A DNA stretch of 64,000 nucleotides from Pelagihabitans pacificus (lineage in GTDB: Bacteria > Bacteroidota > Bacteroidia > Flavobacteriales > Flavobacteriaceae), in assembly GCF_009371985.2 (NCBI RefSeq), contig NZ_VIKU02000003.1, forward strand, positions 124,001 to 188,000, in the 5' to 3' direction. Shown one piece after another: positions 1 through 8,247 of the stretch. The notes beneath the pieces were generated by a model. The model did not search any database. It had not been told where the DNA came from and saw nothing but the letters and a program-made list of their open reading frames with translations. The first letter of the stretch is position 1. Each line of letters begins with the position of its first letter. The translations under genes were made by a program, and so were the position numbers.

Positions 1-1
1 T

Positions 2-913
2 ACCCTTCTCATCATCCTTGCATTTTTTGCAATCTACGTGATTTGGGGTTCCACCTACTTGCTCAACAAGATCGCAGTGACCGAACTACCGCCGTTCATG
101 TTGGCCGGTATGCGCTTTGTAGTCGCCGGAATGTTGATATTTTTATTGTGCAAGGTAATGGGCATCGATATTGGAATTACAAAGAAACAATTTCGCAATA
201 CGGTCATTGCGGGTTTCTTGTTCCTCACCTTTGGCAATGGTGTAGTCGTATGGGCCCTAAAATATGTGGACAGTGGGTTTGCGGCGCTGGAAATTTCAGC
301 CCAGCCTTTGGTGGTGCTTTTGTTGATGTGGGTAGTCGATGGAAAGAAAATAAAAACCATGTCGATTATAGGGGTAGTTCTTGGAATCATTGGCATCTAT
401 CTTTTGGTGGGTCAAAAAGAGGTCGTTTCAAAAGAGGGTTCAATAATAGGTATGCTTATGATATTCGCCTGTATGGTTAGTTGGGGATACGGCAGCCTCT
501 TTGTGGGAAGGGCCGATTTGCCCATCAACTACTTTGTCAATACAGGATATCAAATGCTTACGGGTGGCATGCTGCTCTTCTGTGCAAGCTTCTTATTTGG
601 TGAGCAATGGACTTCACCGACTGAATGGAGTACTCCCGTGTTATATTCTATGCTTTTGTTGATTGTTTTCGGAAGTATACTGGCATTTACCTCTTTCAAT
701 TACCTGCTAAAAGTGGTTTCCCCAGAAAAAGTGGCAACCTCGACCTATGTGAATCCCATAATCGCCTTATTACTGGGCTGGTATTTTTTGAACGAACAGA
801 TTACTGTGCGGTCGATGATAGCCGCAGCAGTGTTGTTAACCGGAGTCTATTTCATCAATACCACTCGAAAATGGGCTACGCGTGAAAAGTTTGGTGACAA
901 AACGATTAAGTAG
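2..913 (+). CDS. EamA/DMT-family transporter (5' truncated by window edge)
   Basis: Inner-membrane exporter of the drug/metabolite transporter superfamily, which typically moves amino acids or other small metabolites. The reading frame is open from base 2, and its first residues already match the first EamA helix, followed by the family motif IWGSTYLLNK. The GTG at 38 is therefore internal and the true start lies outside the window. About 303 residues are visible, with roughly ten hydrophobic segments in two EamA repeats; the second repeat begins near residue 150. The C-terminus is basic and hydrophilic. A convergent gene follows after 1 bp. The family is clear; the substrate cannot be told from sequence. 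Confidence 0.9.
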   Translation, partial: TLLIILAFFAIYVIWGSTYLLNKIAVTELPPFMLAGMRFVVAGMLIFLLCKVMGIDIGITKKQFRNTVIAGFLFLTFGNGVVVWALKYVDSGFAALEISAQPLVVLLLMWVVDGKKIKTMSIIGVVLGIIGIYLLVGQKEVVSKEGSIIGMLMIFACMVSWGYGSLFVGRADLPINYFVNTGYQMLTGGMLLFCASFLFGEQWTSPTEWSTPVLYSMLLLIVFGSILAFTSFNYLLKVVSPEKVATSTYVNPIIALLLGWYFLNEQITVRSMIAAAVLLTGVYFINTTRKWATREKFGDKTIK

Positions 914-914
914 A

Positions 915-1520
915 TCATTCTTTGTTGAGCTCTTCCAAAAGCCGGTCGTAGTTCCCTATAGTAGTGAATAAACGTCCACCTAGATTAATGATAGGTTGTT
1001 CTATGGAATCCAAGGGTTGGGAGAAAGATCTTTTTAACTGTTCTTTGATAGCGGGATTCTCGCTTAATTTTAAGGCTTTGAATAGATAATTGCTTTGTTC
1101 CAAGGGTTGTAGGAGGCTATCACACCCCACACATCGCTCGGTAATGTACAAAGTAATTGACTTTTTGGGTTTGATTTTAATCCTTTGAAATTCCATTCTC
1201 AAGGCCCTTTTTGAAAGGCTATCGTTCACTTTTAAATCAAACGTGTAACTGGGTTTCTTTCCCCTCATCAAAACAATGGTCTTTAAGCGCACCTTCGAAG
1301 CTCCCGGAACCCTTACATATCTTGGTCTGGCCTTACTCTGGCGAAAGTTGGTTCCTTTGATGGTGAGCATCACGTCATAATCTTTCTCTGTTTCATTGAC
1401 TGCGTAAAACGCCAAGCGATTCGAAATTTCCTGGGTCTCTACTTTAATAGGGCCCTGTTGGGCGCTTATTTTTAAAGTAGCCAATAAAATAAACAGGGTA
1501 ATCCTTTTGATCATCATCAT
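915..1520 (-). CDS. Secreted hypothetical protein with CxxC thioredoxin-like segment
   Basis: Exported protein of about 200 residues whose function is not recognised. The N-terminus has a signal peptide (ITLFILLATLKISAQ). The first half is beta-rich. The second half carries ITERCVGCDSL, a CxxC motif placed like a glutaredoxin or thioredoxin active site, followed by helices and IINLGGRLFTTIGNYD, which resembles the cis-loop and C-terminal part of that fold. I chose the ATG at 1520, the first of three consecutive ATG codons; an in-frame TTG at 1538 would add a short tail ahead of the signal peptide. It is convergent with the EamA gene. A periplasmic thiol-related role is inference only. Confidence 0.7.
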   Translation of the reverse strand: MMMIKRITLFILLATLKISAQQGPIKVETQEISNRLAFYAVNETEKDYDVMLTIKGTNFRQSKARPRYVRVPGASKVRLKTIVLMRGKKPSYTFDLKVNDSLSKRALRMEFQRIKIKPKKSITLYITERCVGCDSLLQPLEQSNYLFKALKLSENPAIKEQLKRSFSQPLDSIEQPIINLGGRLFTTIGNYDRLLEELNKE

Positions 1521-1710
1521 TTTTTCTTGAAAGGGCAAGATAGGTAATTCTCCATTTTTAAGTGTTTAAACCCAATGAAATGCATTCGCGTGACGATAAA
1601 TGGTATTCTCTTTAACATCGTCCAGATTCATAAGGATGAAAAATGATATAATTGTAAAGGTTTAAGAGTATTTTAAGCAAAACCAATCTTACAGGTCTTA
1701 ACTTAGTGGA

Positions 1711-2370
1711 ATGCGATTCATAAAATTGTGCCGATACATGGCATTTTTTTCACTTGTGGGTTTCACATGTAAGGCCCAGTACACCAGTGAAGATTGGAAC
1801 GATAGGGATACTTGGATGCAGGTCCCCAGGTTGATGGCTCTTGCCGAAGTTGGCGAGAATAATAAAGTAGCTGACCTGGGTTGTCATGAAGGCTATTTTA
1901 CTTTCCATCTTTCTGAAAAGGTAGGCGATAAAGGGAAAGTATACGCTGTTGATGTATCGTTATATCGGTTAGACGACTTAAAAGAGCATTTAAAGGAACG
2001 TGCCGTGACCAACGTGGATGTTATTCTTGGCGACCCGGACGACCCAAAGCTCCCGATTTCCTCTTTGGATGTGGTCATGCTTATCGATACCTACCATGAA
2101 ATCAGAGATTATACAACAGTATTGGAAAAGATAAAGAAGGCCCTTAAACCTGGTGGGCGTCTTTTAATCCTAGAAAAGTTAAAGGCCCATAAAAAGGGCA
2201 AAGGAAGAGAGGAACAAGCACTTGCGCATACGTTATCCCCAAAGTATGTAAAACAAGAGCTAGGTGATGCAGGGTTTTTGGTCGGTAAGGAAGTTACCGA
2301 TTTTGGCACCTGGAATCATGAGGACGAAAAACAAATGTGGGTAGTGGTCGCTACCAAACCCGATGCCTAG
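1711..2370 (+). CDS. Exported class I SAM-dependent methyltransferase
   Basis: Rossmann-fold methyltransferase of 219 residues. Motif I is VADLGCHEGYFTF (about residues 53-65), followed by VYAVDVS as the acidic end of beta 2, and VVMLIDTYHE and LKPGGRLLILEKL as later core strands. An N-terminal hydrophobic stretch (MAFFSLVGFTCKAQ) looks like a signal peptide with an AQ cleavage site, so the enzyme is predicted to be periplasmic or membrane-anchored. That is odd for an enzyme using cytosolic SAM. The substrate is unknown. It resembles the lipoprotein methyltransferase at the right end of the window in both architecture and motif I. It appears to be transcribed alone. Confidence 0.85.
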   Translation: MRFIKLCRYMAFFSLVGFTCKAQYTSEDWNDRDTWMQVPRLMALAEVGENNKVADLGCHEGYFTFHLSEKVGDKGKVYAVDVSLYRLDDLKEHLKERAVTNVDVILGDPDDPKLPISSLDVVMLIDTYHEIRDYTTVLEKIKKALKPGGRLLILEKLKAHKKGKGREEQALAHTLSPKYVKQELGDAGFLVGKEVTDFGTWNHEDEKQMWVVVATKPDA

Positions 2371-2435
2371 TTTTTTCCCGAATCTGTTTTCCTTTCGCTC
2401 TTACAATCCTGTCCAACCAAATTGGTAAGAGCCCA

Positions 2436-2654
2436 TCAATGCAATTCATGGCATTGGTAGTCATAAGCATTCATGAGCGCGGTTACAGCTTGGCTGATCT
2501 CGGCATTCGCCTCTACCCTTAGGATACGATCGCAATCTTCCAAATCAAAATTCCATCGTCCATGTGGCTGAATCAATTGATTCAACAAGGGTTCCAATTT
2601 CCGGACTTCTCTCGAATTGGTCACCGAAGTCTTAAAAACCAATACATTGTTCAT
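2436..2654 (-). CDS. Small HMA-like conserved protein
   Basis: A 72-residue soluble protein starting MNNVLVFKTSV. The pattern of short beta strand, helix, LIQPHGRWNFDLEDCDRILRVEA, then a helix containing AVTALMNAYDYQCHEL matches a ferredoxin-like fold like that of small heavy-metal-associated proteins, but the N-terminal CxxC metal site is absent. The upstream 380 bp are shared with the divergent WYL regulator and contain two matching palindromes, so the two genes may be co-controlled. Function is unknown. I call it real because its composition is coding-like and its fold pattern is plausible for its size. Confidence 0.65.
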   Translation of the reverse strand: MNNVLVFKTSVTNSREVRKLEPLLNQLIQPHGRWNFDLEDCDRILRVEANAEISQAVTALMNAYDYQCHELH

Positions 2655-2726
2655 ATTCGTTTGTTTTAAAAATGGGATTAACCCGTATCGTTAGGAGTTC
2701 ATTGCCATAAAGCTAACCAGCATCGG

Positions 2727-2742
2727 TGACAGCAGTTTGTCA
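2727..2742. promoter_or_regulatory. Palindromic operator candidate, distal copy
   Basis: TGACA-N6-TGTCA with N6 = GCAGTT. The sequence from 2727 to 2743 is a perfect 17-base inverted match to 2894-2910. It lies 73 bp upstream of the HMA-like gene and about 290 bp upstream of the WYL regulator. Binding by the WYL regulator is inferred from position only. Confidence 0.5.
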
Positions 2743-2894
2743 GTAATAAAACTATGGTCAAGCTTTTTTAGATTTTCTTCAAAACTTCCCAATTCAATAA
2801 CACTGTTGAGGCATCAAAATTCTTTTTGCTCCGATTGCCTTCCTAACTGATATTTTCTAATGATAGTATCCGTACAACTAAAACAGACAGCTGC

Positions 2895-2910
2895 TGACAA
2901 ACTGCTGTCA
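2895..2910. promoter_or_regulatory. Palindromic operator candidate, proximal copy
   Basis: TGACA-N6-TGTCA with N6 = AACTGC, the reverse complement of the distal copy's spacer. The two dyad centres are 168 bp apart, which is 16 helical turns at 10.5 bp per turn and so suits looping by one regulator. A further half-site-like GACAGC lies just upstream at 2886-2891. Confidence 0.5.
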
Positions 2911-3009
2911 TCCTCATCTCATTTCTTTGCAATACAATTCTGGTTTGCTATGGGTGATTTACATGTATTCCATAGGGAAGAAAATAAAATAGGCTTATAT
3001 CCGAAGCCT

Positions 3010-3017
3010 TATATTTG
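3010..3017 (+). promoter_or_regulatory. Bacteroidota -7 promoter element for the WYL regulator
   Basis: TATATTTG matches the TAnnTTTG consensus exactly and ends 17 bp before the regulator's ATG. No convincing TTG element is seen at the expected -33 spacing, which may mean dependence on an activator. The transcript leader would be only about 10 nt. Confidence 0.5.
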
Positions 3018-3034
3018 GGGTTTACATTATTGAT

Positions 3035-4000
3035 ATGGGTGTTGATACTATAAAACGATTTGATAGGATAGTGGCCATCATGATTCAGTTACAATCCAAA
3101 CGGGTGGTCAGGGCGCAGGAATTGGCAGACCGCTTTCAGGTAAGCCTACGAACTATTTATCGGGATATCAGAACGCTCGAAAGCTGTGGTGTGCCCATCG
3201 TAGGTGAGGCTGGCCGAGGATATTCGGTGATGGAAGGGTATCGTCTGCCACCTGTAATGTTTACAAGAGAAGAGGCAGGAAGTTTTTTGGCTGCTGAAAA
3301 GTTGATGCAGAAGTTTACCGACAGGTCCTTGGGCGCACATTATGAATCTGCCATGTTCAAGATAAAATCGGTTTTAAGGGGCAAGGAAAAAGACTGGATT
3401 ACGGCCCTGGAAAATCAGGTCGTTATCGAGCCAACACAAAAATTGTTCAATGAAAATAGTCCGGATGCCCTTGAAATACTTTTTGAGAGTATCGTCGAAA
3501 AAAAACAGGTTTTCTTGCGATATGGCTCTCTTCGGGAAGAAAAGCCTACGGAAAGAACCATTGAGCCTGTTGCGATTTTTAATGAAAACCATTTTTGGTA
3601 TGTTCTGGGTTATTGCCATTTCCGAAAAGACTACCAAAACTTCCGTACCGACCGGATGTTACGGGTGCAACGCACCAAGAAGCTTTTCAGTCTGGAGCAT
3701 GGTACCATCGAAGAGTATCGAAATAAAACCGCACCCATCAAAAAGACAAAAGTGCGTATCCTGGTCGATAAAACCATTGCCCGTTATATCAAAAGTGGAA
3801 GGGAACGTTATGGATTCGTTTCGGAGCAATTGAAAGGTGATCAGATAGAAATGACCTTTATGAGTTCGGATATTGAAAATGAATTTCCCAGGTGGTATAT
3901 TATGTTTGGTGACTATGCCAAAATTCTGGAGCCCCAGCGTCTGAAGAAAAGGGTATTGGACCTGATTACCAAAACCGAATCCAAACTATTTGAATCATGA
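3035..4000 (+). CDS. YafY-type HTH and WYL-domain transcriptional regulator
   Basis: DNA-binding regulator of 321 residues. An N-terminal winged helix-turn-helix of the HTH_11 type (about residues 8-62; VRAQELADRFQVSLRTIYRDIRTLE spans its helices) is followed by a linker and a WYL domain (about 145-230). The C-terminal WCX extension includes FPRWYIMFGDYAKILEP. Within the WYL domain the usual W-Y-L residues appear as HFWYVLGYCHF. Such proteins sense a ligand or nucleic acid through WYL. Two identical palindromes upstream suggest autoregulation and control of the divergent small gene. The ATG at 3035 lies just after a -7 element. Length fits the family. Confidence 0.92.
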   Translation: MGVDTIKRFDRIVAIMIQLQSKRVVRAQELADRFQVSLRTIYRDIRTLESCGVPIVGEAGRGYSVMEGYRLPPVMFTREEAGSFLAAEKLMQKFTDRSLGAHYESAMFKIKSVLRGKEKDWITALENQVVIEPTQKLFNENSPDALEILFESIVEKKQVFLRYGSLREEKPTERTIEPVAIFNENHFWYVLGYCHFRKDYQNFRTDRMLRVQRTKKLFSLEHGTIEEYRNKTAPIKKTKVRILVDKTIARYIKSGRERYGFVSEQLKGDQIEMTFMSSDIENEFPRWYIMFGDYAKILEPQRLKKRVLDLITKTESKLFES

Positions 4001-4244
4001 GGGCCATATGCGATAAATACTCCTTCATTTTACGGTAATAGCAATAATCCGGCCAATAAATGTGTTTTAGTAATATGGAAGTATTATCTTAGTAGTGGTT
4101 TAAAGTACAAGGGAATTATATGCCCTGCGATTTAACTGGTTTAACATAGACAAACTGTTTTTTACATTTTTCTTTCCATTGCATTCGTTCCGTATTTTAA
4201 ATTTCTTTTAAATACAAATTAGTTAACGTATATACAGTAAGCGA

Positions 4245-4700
4245 ATGGCAAAATCCCAGCAAACCTATAACAAGATTGAAAAGGAAAAACAAAGACGTAA
4301 AAAGCGCGAGGAAAAGCAAAAAAGAAAAGAAGCCCGTAGAGCCGAGGCCAAGGAAAAGGGTGGAGGAATACAATTTGCCTACGTGGACCATAACGGTAAC
4401 TTGACCGATACACCGCCTGATCCTACCCAAAAAACACTCGTTGAAGCAGAAGATATTGTTCTGGGAATTCCTAAAAAAGAGGAAACGGATGAGGATAAGT
4501 TCAACCCGATTAGAAATGGAAAGGTTAGTTTTTTTGACCATTCCAAAGGATTTGGTTTTATCATAGACACGGAGAATAACGAAAAATACTTTACCCATGT
4601 AAGTGGGCTGATCGATGAAATAGTAGAAAACGACACCGTAAGCTTCGAATTGGAAAAAGGAGCCCGTGGTATGAATGCCGTTAAGGTCAGCAAAATTTAA
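4245..4700 (+). CDS. Cold-shock-domain protein with basic N-terminal extension
   Basis: A 151-residue nucleic-acid-binding protein. The C-terminal about 65 residues form a cold-shock domain: NGKVSFFDHSKGFGFI carries RNP1-like KGFGFI, and KYFTHVSGL corresponds to RNP2. The first 45 residues are almost entirely Lys, Arg, Glu and Gln and should form a charged helix. A linker of about 40 residues joins the two parts. This architecture is seen in Bacteroidota and probably means RNA chaperone or ribosome association. The A/T-rich 244 bp upstream could form the long leader common to cold-shock genes, but no specific element is identified. Confidence 0.9.
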   Translation: MAKSQQTYNKIEKEKQRRKKREEKQKRKEARRAEAKEKGGGIQFAYVDHNGNLTDTPPDPTQKTLVEAEDIVLGIPKKEETDEDKFNPIRNGKVSFFDHSKGFGFIIDTENNEKYFTHVSGLIDEIVENDTVSFELEKGARGMNAVKVSKI

Positions 4701-4796
4701 TTCAGTACGGATACCGCACAATAAAAAGCAAGACTGGCGTCTTCCCAAGGATTGTTGACAGAAAAATACATACTACCTTCCTATGGTTCCGAGGGG

Positions 4797-4827
4797 TTGT
4801 AACAATCGGGGAAAATAAGTAACTTTT
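4797..4827 (+). promoter_or_regulatory. Promoter for the DUF6624/DUF1080 pair
   Basis: TTG at 4797-4799, a spacer of exactly 20 nt, then TAACTTTT at 4820-4827. That is seven of eight matches to TAnnTTTG at the expected Bacteroidota spacing. It lies 22 bp upstream of the DUF6624 ATG. Confidence 0.6.
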
Positions 4828-4849
4828 TTGAAAATCAACACCTTTTCCA

Positions 4850-5536
4850 ATGAAGATTCTCTGGATCAGTGTCTTATGCTCGTTCATTTTATGCCCAGTT
4901 AGAGACCTACATGCGCAAAAAGACCTTCAACGGCCCAAAGAGACCCTCGATAGTGTCTTACTAACAAAGCTAGATGCGATGAAAAAGGTCGATCAATACT
5001 ATGCAGGCCAACCCCAAGGAAAATATCAGGGTGATTGGGAAAATTGGTATAAGGCGAGGGATAGTATTAGTAGGCTTCATATTAAGGTGTTAGACAGTAT
5101 TCTTGATCGACGTGGGTACCCCGGTTTCGATTTGGTGGGCAAACAGGGTTCCTTGAGTTTTTGGTTGATAGCACAACATGCAGATTGGAACCCCGATTTT
5201 CAGCAAAAAGTGTTGCTTTTGCTCAAGGAAGAGGTCGACAAAGGCAATGCCAATGCCCAAAACTACGGGTATCTGGTAGACAGGGTACGTATCAATACAA
5301 ACAGACCGCAAGTTTACGGTACGCAACTTGATTACAATGAAAAAGGACAGGCGTTTCCCAAGAATCTGGAAAATCCAAAGAATGTGAACAAAAGAAGGGC
5401 GGAATTGGGGATGGAAGTTCTCGAAATATATCTGAACAGTGTGACCAAGGCACACTTTAAGAGGAATAGGGCATATCTGGTAAAACAAGGGATCATGGCA
5501 CCAGTCCTGTATGAAGTACCGAAAGACAAATACTAG
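4850..5536 (+). CDS. Secreted DUF6624-family protein
   Basis: Exported protein of 228 residues with signal peptide MKILWISVLCSFILCPVRDLHAQ. The DUF6624 core runs from about residue 85: GYPGFDLVGKQGSLSFWLIAQ, then QHADWNPDFQQ, then DRVRINTNRPQVYGTQ. The invariant-looking HAD, DR and YGTQ groups are all present. No enzymatic function is established for the family. The downstream DUF1080 gene starts inside its end, so the two are translationally linked. A promoter sits immediately upstream. Confidence 0.85.
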   Translation: MKILWISVLCSFILCPVRDLHAQKDLQRPKETLDSVLLTKLDAMKKVDQYYAGQPQGKYQGDWENWYKARDSISRLHIKVLDSILDRRGYPGFDLVGKQGSLSFWLIAQHADWNPDFQQKVLLLLKEEVDKGNANAQNYGYLVDRVRINTNRPQVYGTQLDYNEKGQAFPKNLENPKNVNKRRAELGMEVLEIYLNSVTKAHFKRNRAYLVKQGIMAPVLYEVPKDKY

Positions 5537-6227
5537 GATTCTTTTGCTGTTGGGGGCTATCGTTTTTAGCCAGTCCTGTGTATCGCAGGTTTCCAAAAAC
5601 TTATTCAATGGTAAAGACCTCGATGGCTGGCATATCGATGTTCCCACGATGGATAGTATTCCCAGTGCGATTAATCCGTTTATCGTGCGGGACGGTATGC
5701 TCGTGAGTCTTGGAACGCCTCAGGGACATCTGATTACCGACAAAATTTATAAGAACTACCGGTTAGAGATAGCCTATCGCTTTGTGGCAGAACCGGGGAA
5801 CTGTGGGGTTCTCGTACACGCTTCGACACCAAGGTCGTTATATAAAATGTTTCCCAAATCTATTGAAGTACAGATGATGCATGAACATGCAGGTGACTTC
5901 TGGTGCATTGTAGAAGACATAGTAACCGACAATATGATTGAAAGAAGAGGGCCAAAGGAGCATTGGGGCATTACAGAGGGAAAGGCAAGGAGGGTCAAAA
6001 ACCTAACGGACGGTTCCGAGAAGCCTTTGGGGGAATGGAATACCATGATCATTGAATGCCTTGAAGACAAAGTAAAGGTGTGGGTCAATGGCGATTTGGT
6101 GAATTATGGATACAACGCTACGGTCGACAAAGGTCAGATTGCAATACAGGCGGAAGGTTCCGAAGTAGCGTTTAGTAAAATTATGCTTTCCCCCATAACT
6201 AAGATGAGCGGCACCACCCCTGAATAA
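5511..6227 (+). CDS. DUF1080 (3-keto-disaccharide hydrolase-like) lipoprotein
   Basis: A 238-residue protein of the DUF1080 fold, a concanavalin/laminin-G-like jelly roll found in glycan-active and 3-keto-glycoside hydrolases. The N-terminus has a lipoprotein-like signal (LLLLGAIVFSQSC), so surface or periplasmic anchoring is likely. Core motifs are LFNGKDLDGWHI (about 27-38), PGNCGVLVHAS, KSIEVQMMHEHAGDFW and EWNTMIIECLEDKVKVWVNG. The start overlaps the DUF6624 reading frame by 26 bp in another frame, which implies coupled translation. Its substrate is probably a carbohydrate, but this cannot be shown here. Confidence 0.88.
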   Translation: MKYRKTNTRILLLLGAIVFSQSCVSQVSKNLFNGKDLDGWHIDVPTMDSIPSAINPFIVRDGMLVSLGTPQGHLITDKIYKNYRLEIAYRFVAEPGNCGVLVHASTPRSLYKMFPKSIEVQMMHEHAGDFWCIVEDIVTDNMIERRGPKEHWGITEGKARRVKNLTDGSEKPLGEWNTMIIECLEDKVKVWVNGDLVNYGYNATVDKGQIAIQAEGSEVAFSKIMLSPITKMSGTTPE

Positions 6228-6411
6228 TGAAACCCTTATAATTTTGGATAAATCCCTTTAATTGTTGAAGATTTTTCATACTTTAACAAGTAGGGAGGCA
6301 ATCGCTTCCCATTGAGACTTCCCCTATAAGTTCCCCCTGATGATAAAGTACCCCGACCGATATATACTCGTTCTATTGAACGTTGAAGTCTGATTAGCCC
6401 TCATATACGCC

Positions 6412-6437
6412 GAAATCACAGCGCAAACTGTGGTTTC
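6412..6437. repeat. 10-bp inverted repeat upstream of the patatin-like gene
   Basis: Arms GAAATCACAG and CTGTGGTTTC are separated by a 6-nt loop, with one G-T wobble. It lies 46 bp before the ATG with no T-run after it, so a leader hairpin or operator is more likely than a terminator. A weaker hairpin (GGGAGGC / GCTTCCC) lies at 6293-6310. Confidence 0.4.
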
Positions 6438-6483
6438 AAATCGATGTTTAACTTGAATCACTTAACAATAAATCAACTTATAA

Positions 6484-8229
6484 ATGAGCAGTACAACCGA
6501 ACCTACCTTCCACTTGGGAATTACAATGGCCGGGGCAGTTTCTGCGGGAGCTTATACCGCTGGATTTATGGACTACGTTCTGGAGGCCCTGAATGAGTGG
6601 GAAAAAGCCAAGGAGAAAAACCGAAATGCCGTTCAAGGACAATTCGACAAGCGAATTCCCATGTACAATGTACAAATTGATGCTATTGGCGGTGCTTCTG
6701 CCGGGGGTATGGTAAGTATGATCACTGCCTTGATGTTTCATTATAAGGAAATGAAACCTGTTCGGGAGGTATCGTATACCAAAACAGGAAACATACTATA
6801 CGACAGTTGGGTTTTTCTGGATGACGACATGACCGAAAAGGATAGAAATAAAAGGAAAACTACCTTTAGGAAAATGCTCGAAATCGATGACCTTAAAGGT
6901 CAAAAGGGAGCCCCTTCATTGTTGAATTCAAAACCTATCGACACGATTGCGGAAAGGGTATTCAACAATCTTCCTTCAGATGCCGGCCCACATAATTTTC
7001 CCAAATACGTGTCCAAAGATTTGCATGTATTGCTTACGGTCACAAGCCTACAGCCTTTGGCGTACACGGTTAATTTTAGCCGTATCAAATCCAAGTTTAT
7101 GGACACGACCCCCGGGCATCGTATTGGAAATCACGACATAGTGGCCCATTTCAAGATTGCCTACGATCCATCCAAGGATAAGGACGAATACTTACCGTTT
7201 TCCCCAAATGATAATGATTCCAGGGCGTTACTGATCAAAACCACCAAGGCTACGGGTGCCTTTCCGATAGGATTGGCACCACGACATTTTGAACATGAAT
7301 TCTCGTCAAAATATGTGCAGTCTAATTTATCGAAAAGAAAGGCGTTTAGTTCCGACACCGATATCAGGTTTGATGACGACGGGGATACCTTCAGGTTTAC
7401 CGGTGTCGATGGCGGAGCCATAAACAACGAGCCTTTCGATGAAGTCATAAGACAACTGATTGCCAATCATGAAGGTTACGACCCAAAGGAACCAAAATTC
7501 GGTACCATTATGATCGATCCGTTTCCAAATTTTGAAGAGCCGGCCAATGGGGATCAAGAACCATTACGGTCGGGCCTTTTATCCTCTTTGGGAAAACTGA
7601 TCCCAACTATTTTGGATCAAGCCAGAAATAAACGCAATGACAGTTATGGTAACGGACTTTTCAAATTATTGGCTTTTCCCATTAAATGGGAAAGTCCCGG
7701 AAAATTGAAACCACATCCGCCTTTGGCAACGGGCGGTATAGGTGGCTTTGGAGGTTTCCTGGATTTGGATTTCAGAATACATGACTTCTTTTTGGGGCGT
7801 GATAATGCCCGTAATTTCCTGAGAGCTTTCAATTTTCTTGAATATGACAAAGCAGCGCCTATATATCTTTTTAAAAAGGTCGATCCCGAGGCGGTAGAAG
7901 CATTTTCAAGAACCATTACCGACAAAATTACGGGTGAACAAAAAGTTTACATGCCCATTATTCCCGATATCAGTCGCCTAACCGGGGATACAAACCCCTA
8001 TTATTATACCGTGGATTCCTTTCCAAAACTAGATAGGGAACGATTTAAGACATTAAAAAAACCGCTTAGAAAAAGAATTCGGGCCGTAATCACCGCAGAA
8101 CTGAACGAACGGGTCGATAGCTGGTTCCTGAGAGGTATTATCGGAACGCTCAAGGGACTGTTGGTACGAAAACTTACCAATTGGGTCATGGAAACGATCG
8201 AGAATGATTTTGCGCGCCGCCAGATGTGA
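6484..8229 (+). CDS. Patatin-like phospholipase-related protein
   Basis: A 581-residue protein with a patatin-type Ser-Asp acyl hydrolase core. It has GITMAGAVSAGAYTAG as the oxyanion-hole region (about residues 13-28), IGGASAGG carrying the GxSxG nucleophile (about 67-74), and GVDGGAINNEPFDE carrying the catalytic Asp of the DGG motif (about 308). The oxyanion region deviates from the usual GGGxRG. There is no signal peptide, so it is probably cytoplasmic or peripheral at the inner membrane. The long C-terminus is not recognised. It converges with the kinase gene 18 bp away. Acting on membrane lipids is a family-based inference. Confidence 0.82.
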   Translation: MSSTTEPTFHLGITMAGAVSAGAYTAGFMDYVLEALNEWEKAKEKNRNAVQGQFDKRIPMYNVQIDAIGGASAGGMVSMITALMFHYKEMKPVREVSYTKTGNILYDSWVFLDDDMTEKDRNKRKTTFRKMLEIDDLKGQKGAPSLLNSKPIDTIAERVFNNLPSDAGPHNFPKYVSKDLHVLLTVTSLQPLAYTVNFSRIKSKFMDTTPGHRIGNHDIVAHFKIAYDPSKDKDEYLPFSPNDNDSRALLIKTTKATGAFPIGLAPRHFEHEFSSKYVQSNLSKRKAFSSDTDIRFDDDGDTFRFTGVDGGAINNEPFDEVIRQLIANHEGYDPKEPKFGTIMIDPFPNFEEPANGDQEPLRSGLLSSLGKLIPTILDQARNKRNDSYGNGLFKLLAFPIKWESPGKLKPHPPLATGGIGGFGGFLDLDFRIHDFFLGRDNARNFLRAFNFLEYDKAAPIYLFKKVDPEAVEAFSRTITDKITGEQKVYMPIIPDISRLTGDTNPYYYTVDSFPKLDRERFKTLKKPLRKRIRAVITAELNERVDSWFLRGIIGTLKGLLVRKLTNWVMETIENDFARRQM

Positions 8230-8247
8230 TAGCCTTTGCCTAAGAGA

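Larger units (their letters stand above)
2655..3034. other. Divergent intergenic control region
   Basis: This 380 bp lies between the small HMA-like gene and the WYL regulator. It holds two copies of a TGACA-N6-TGTCA palindrome and a -7-like element next to the regulator. No coding sequence was seen. Confidence 0.6.

Noticed and set aside
4197-4748. A long open frame on the minus strand opposite the cold-shock gene
   Set aside because: Its translation is Phe/Leu-rich, an artefact of antisense Lys/Glu codons, and the plus-strand protein has a clear domain.
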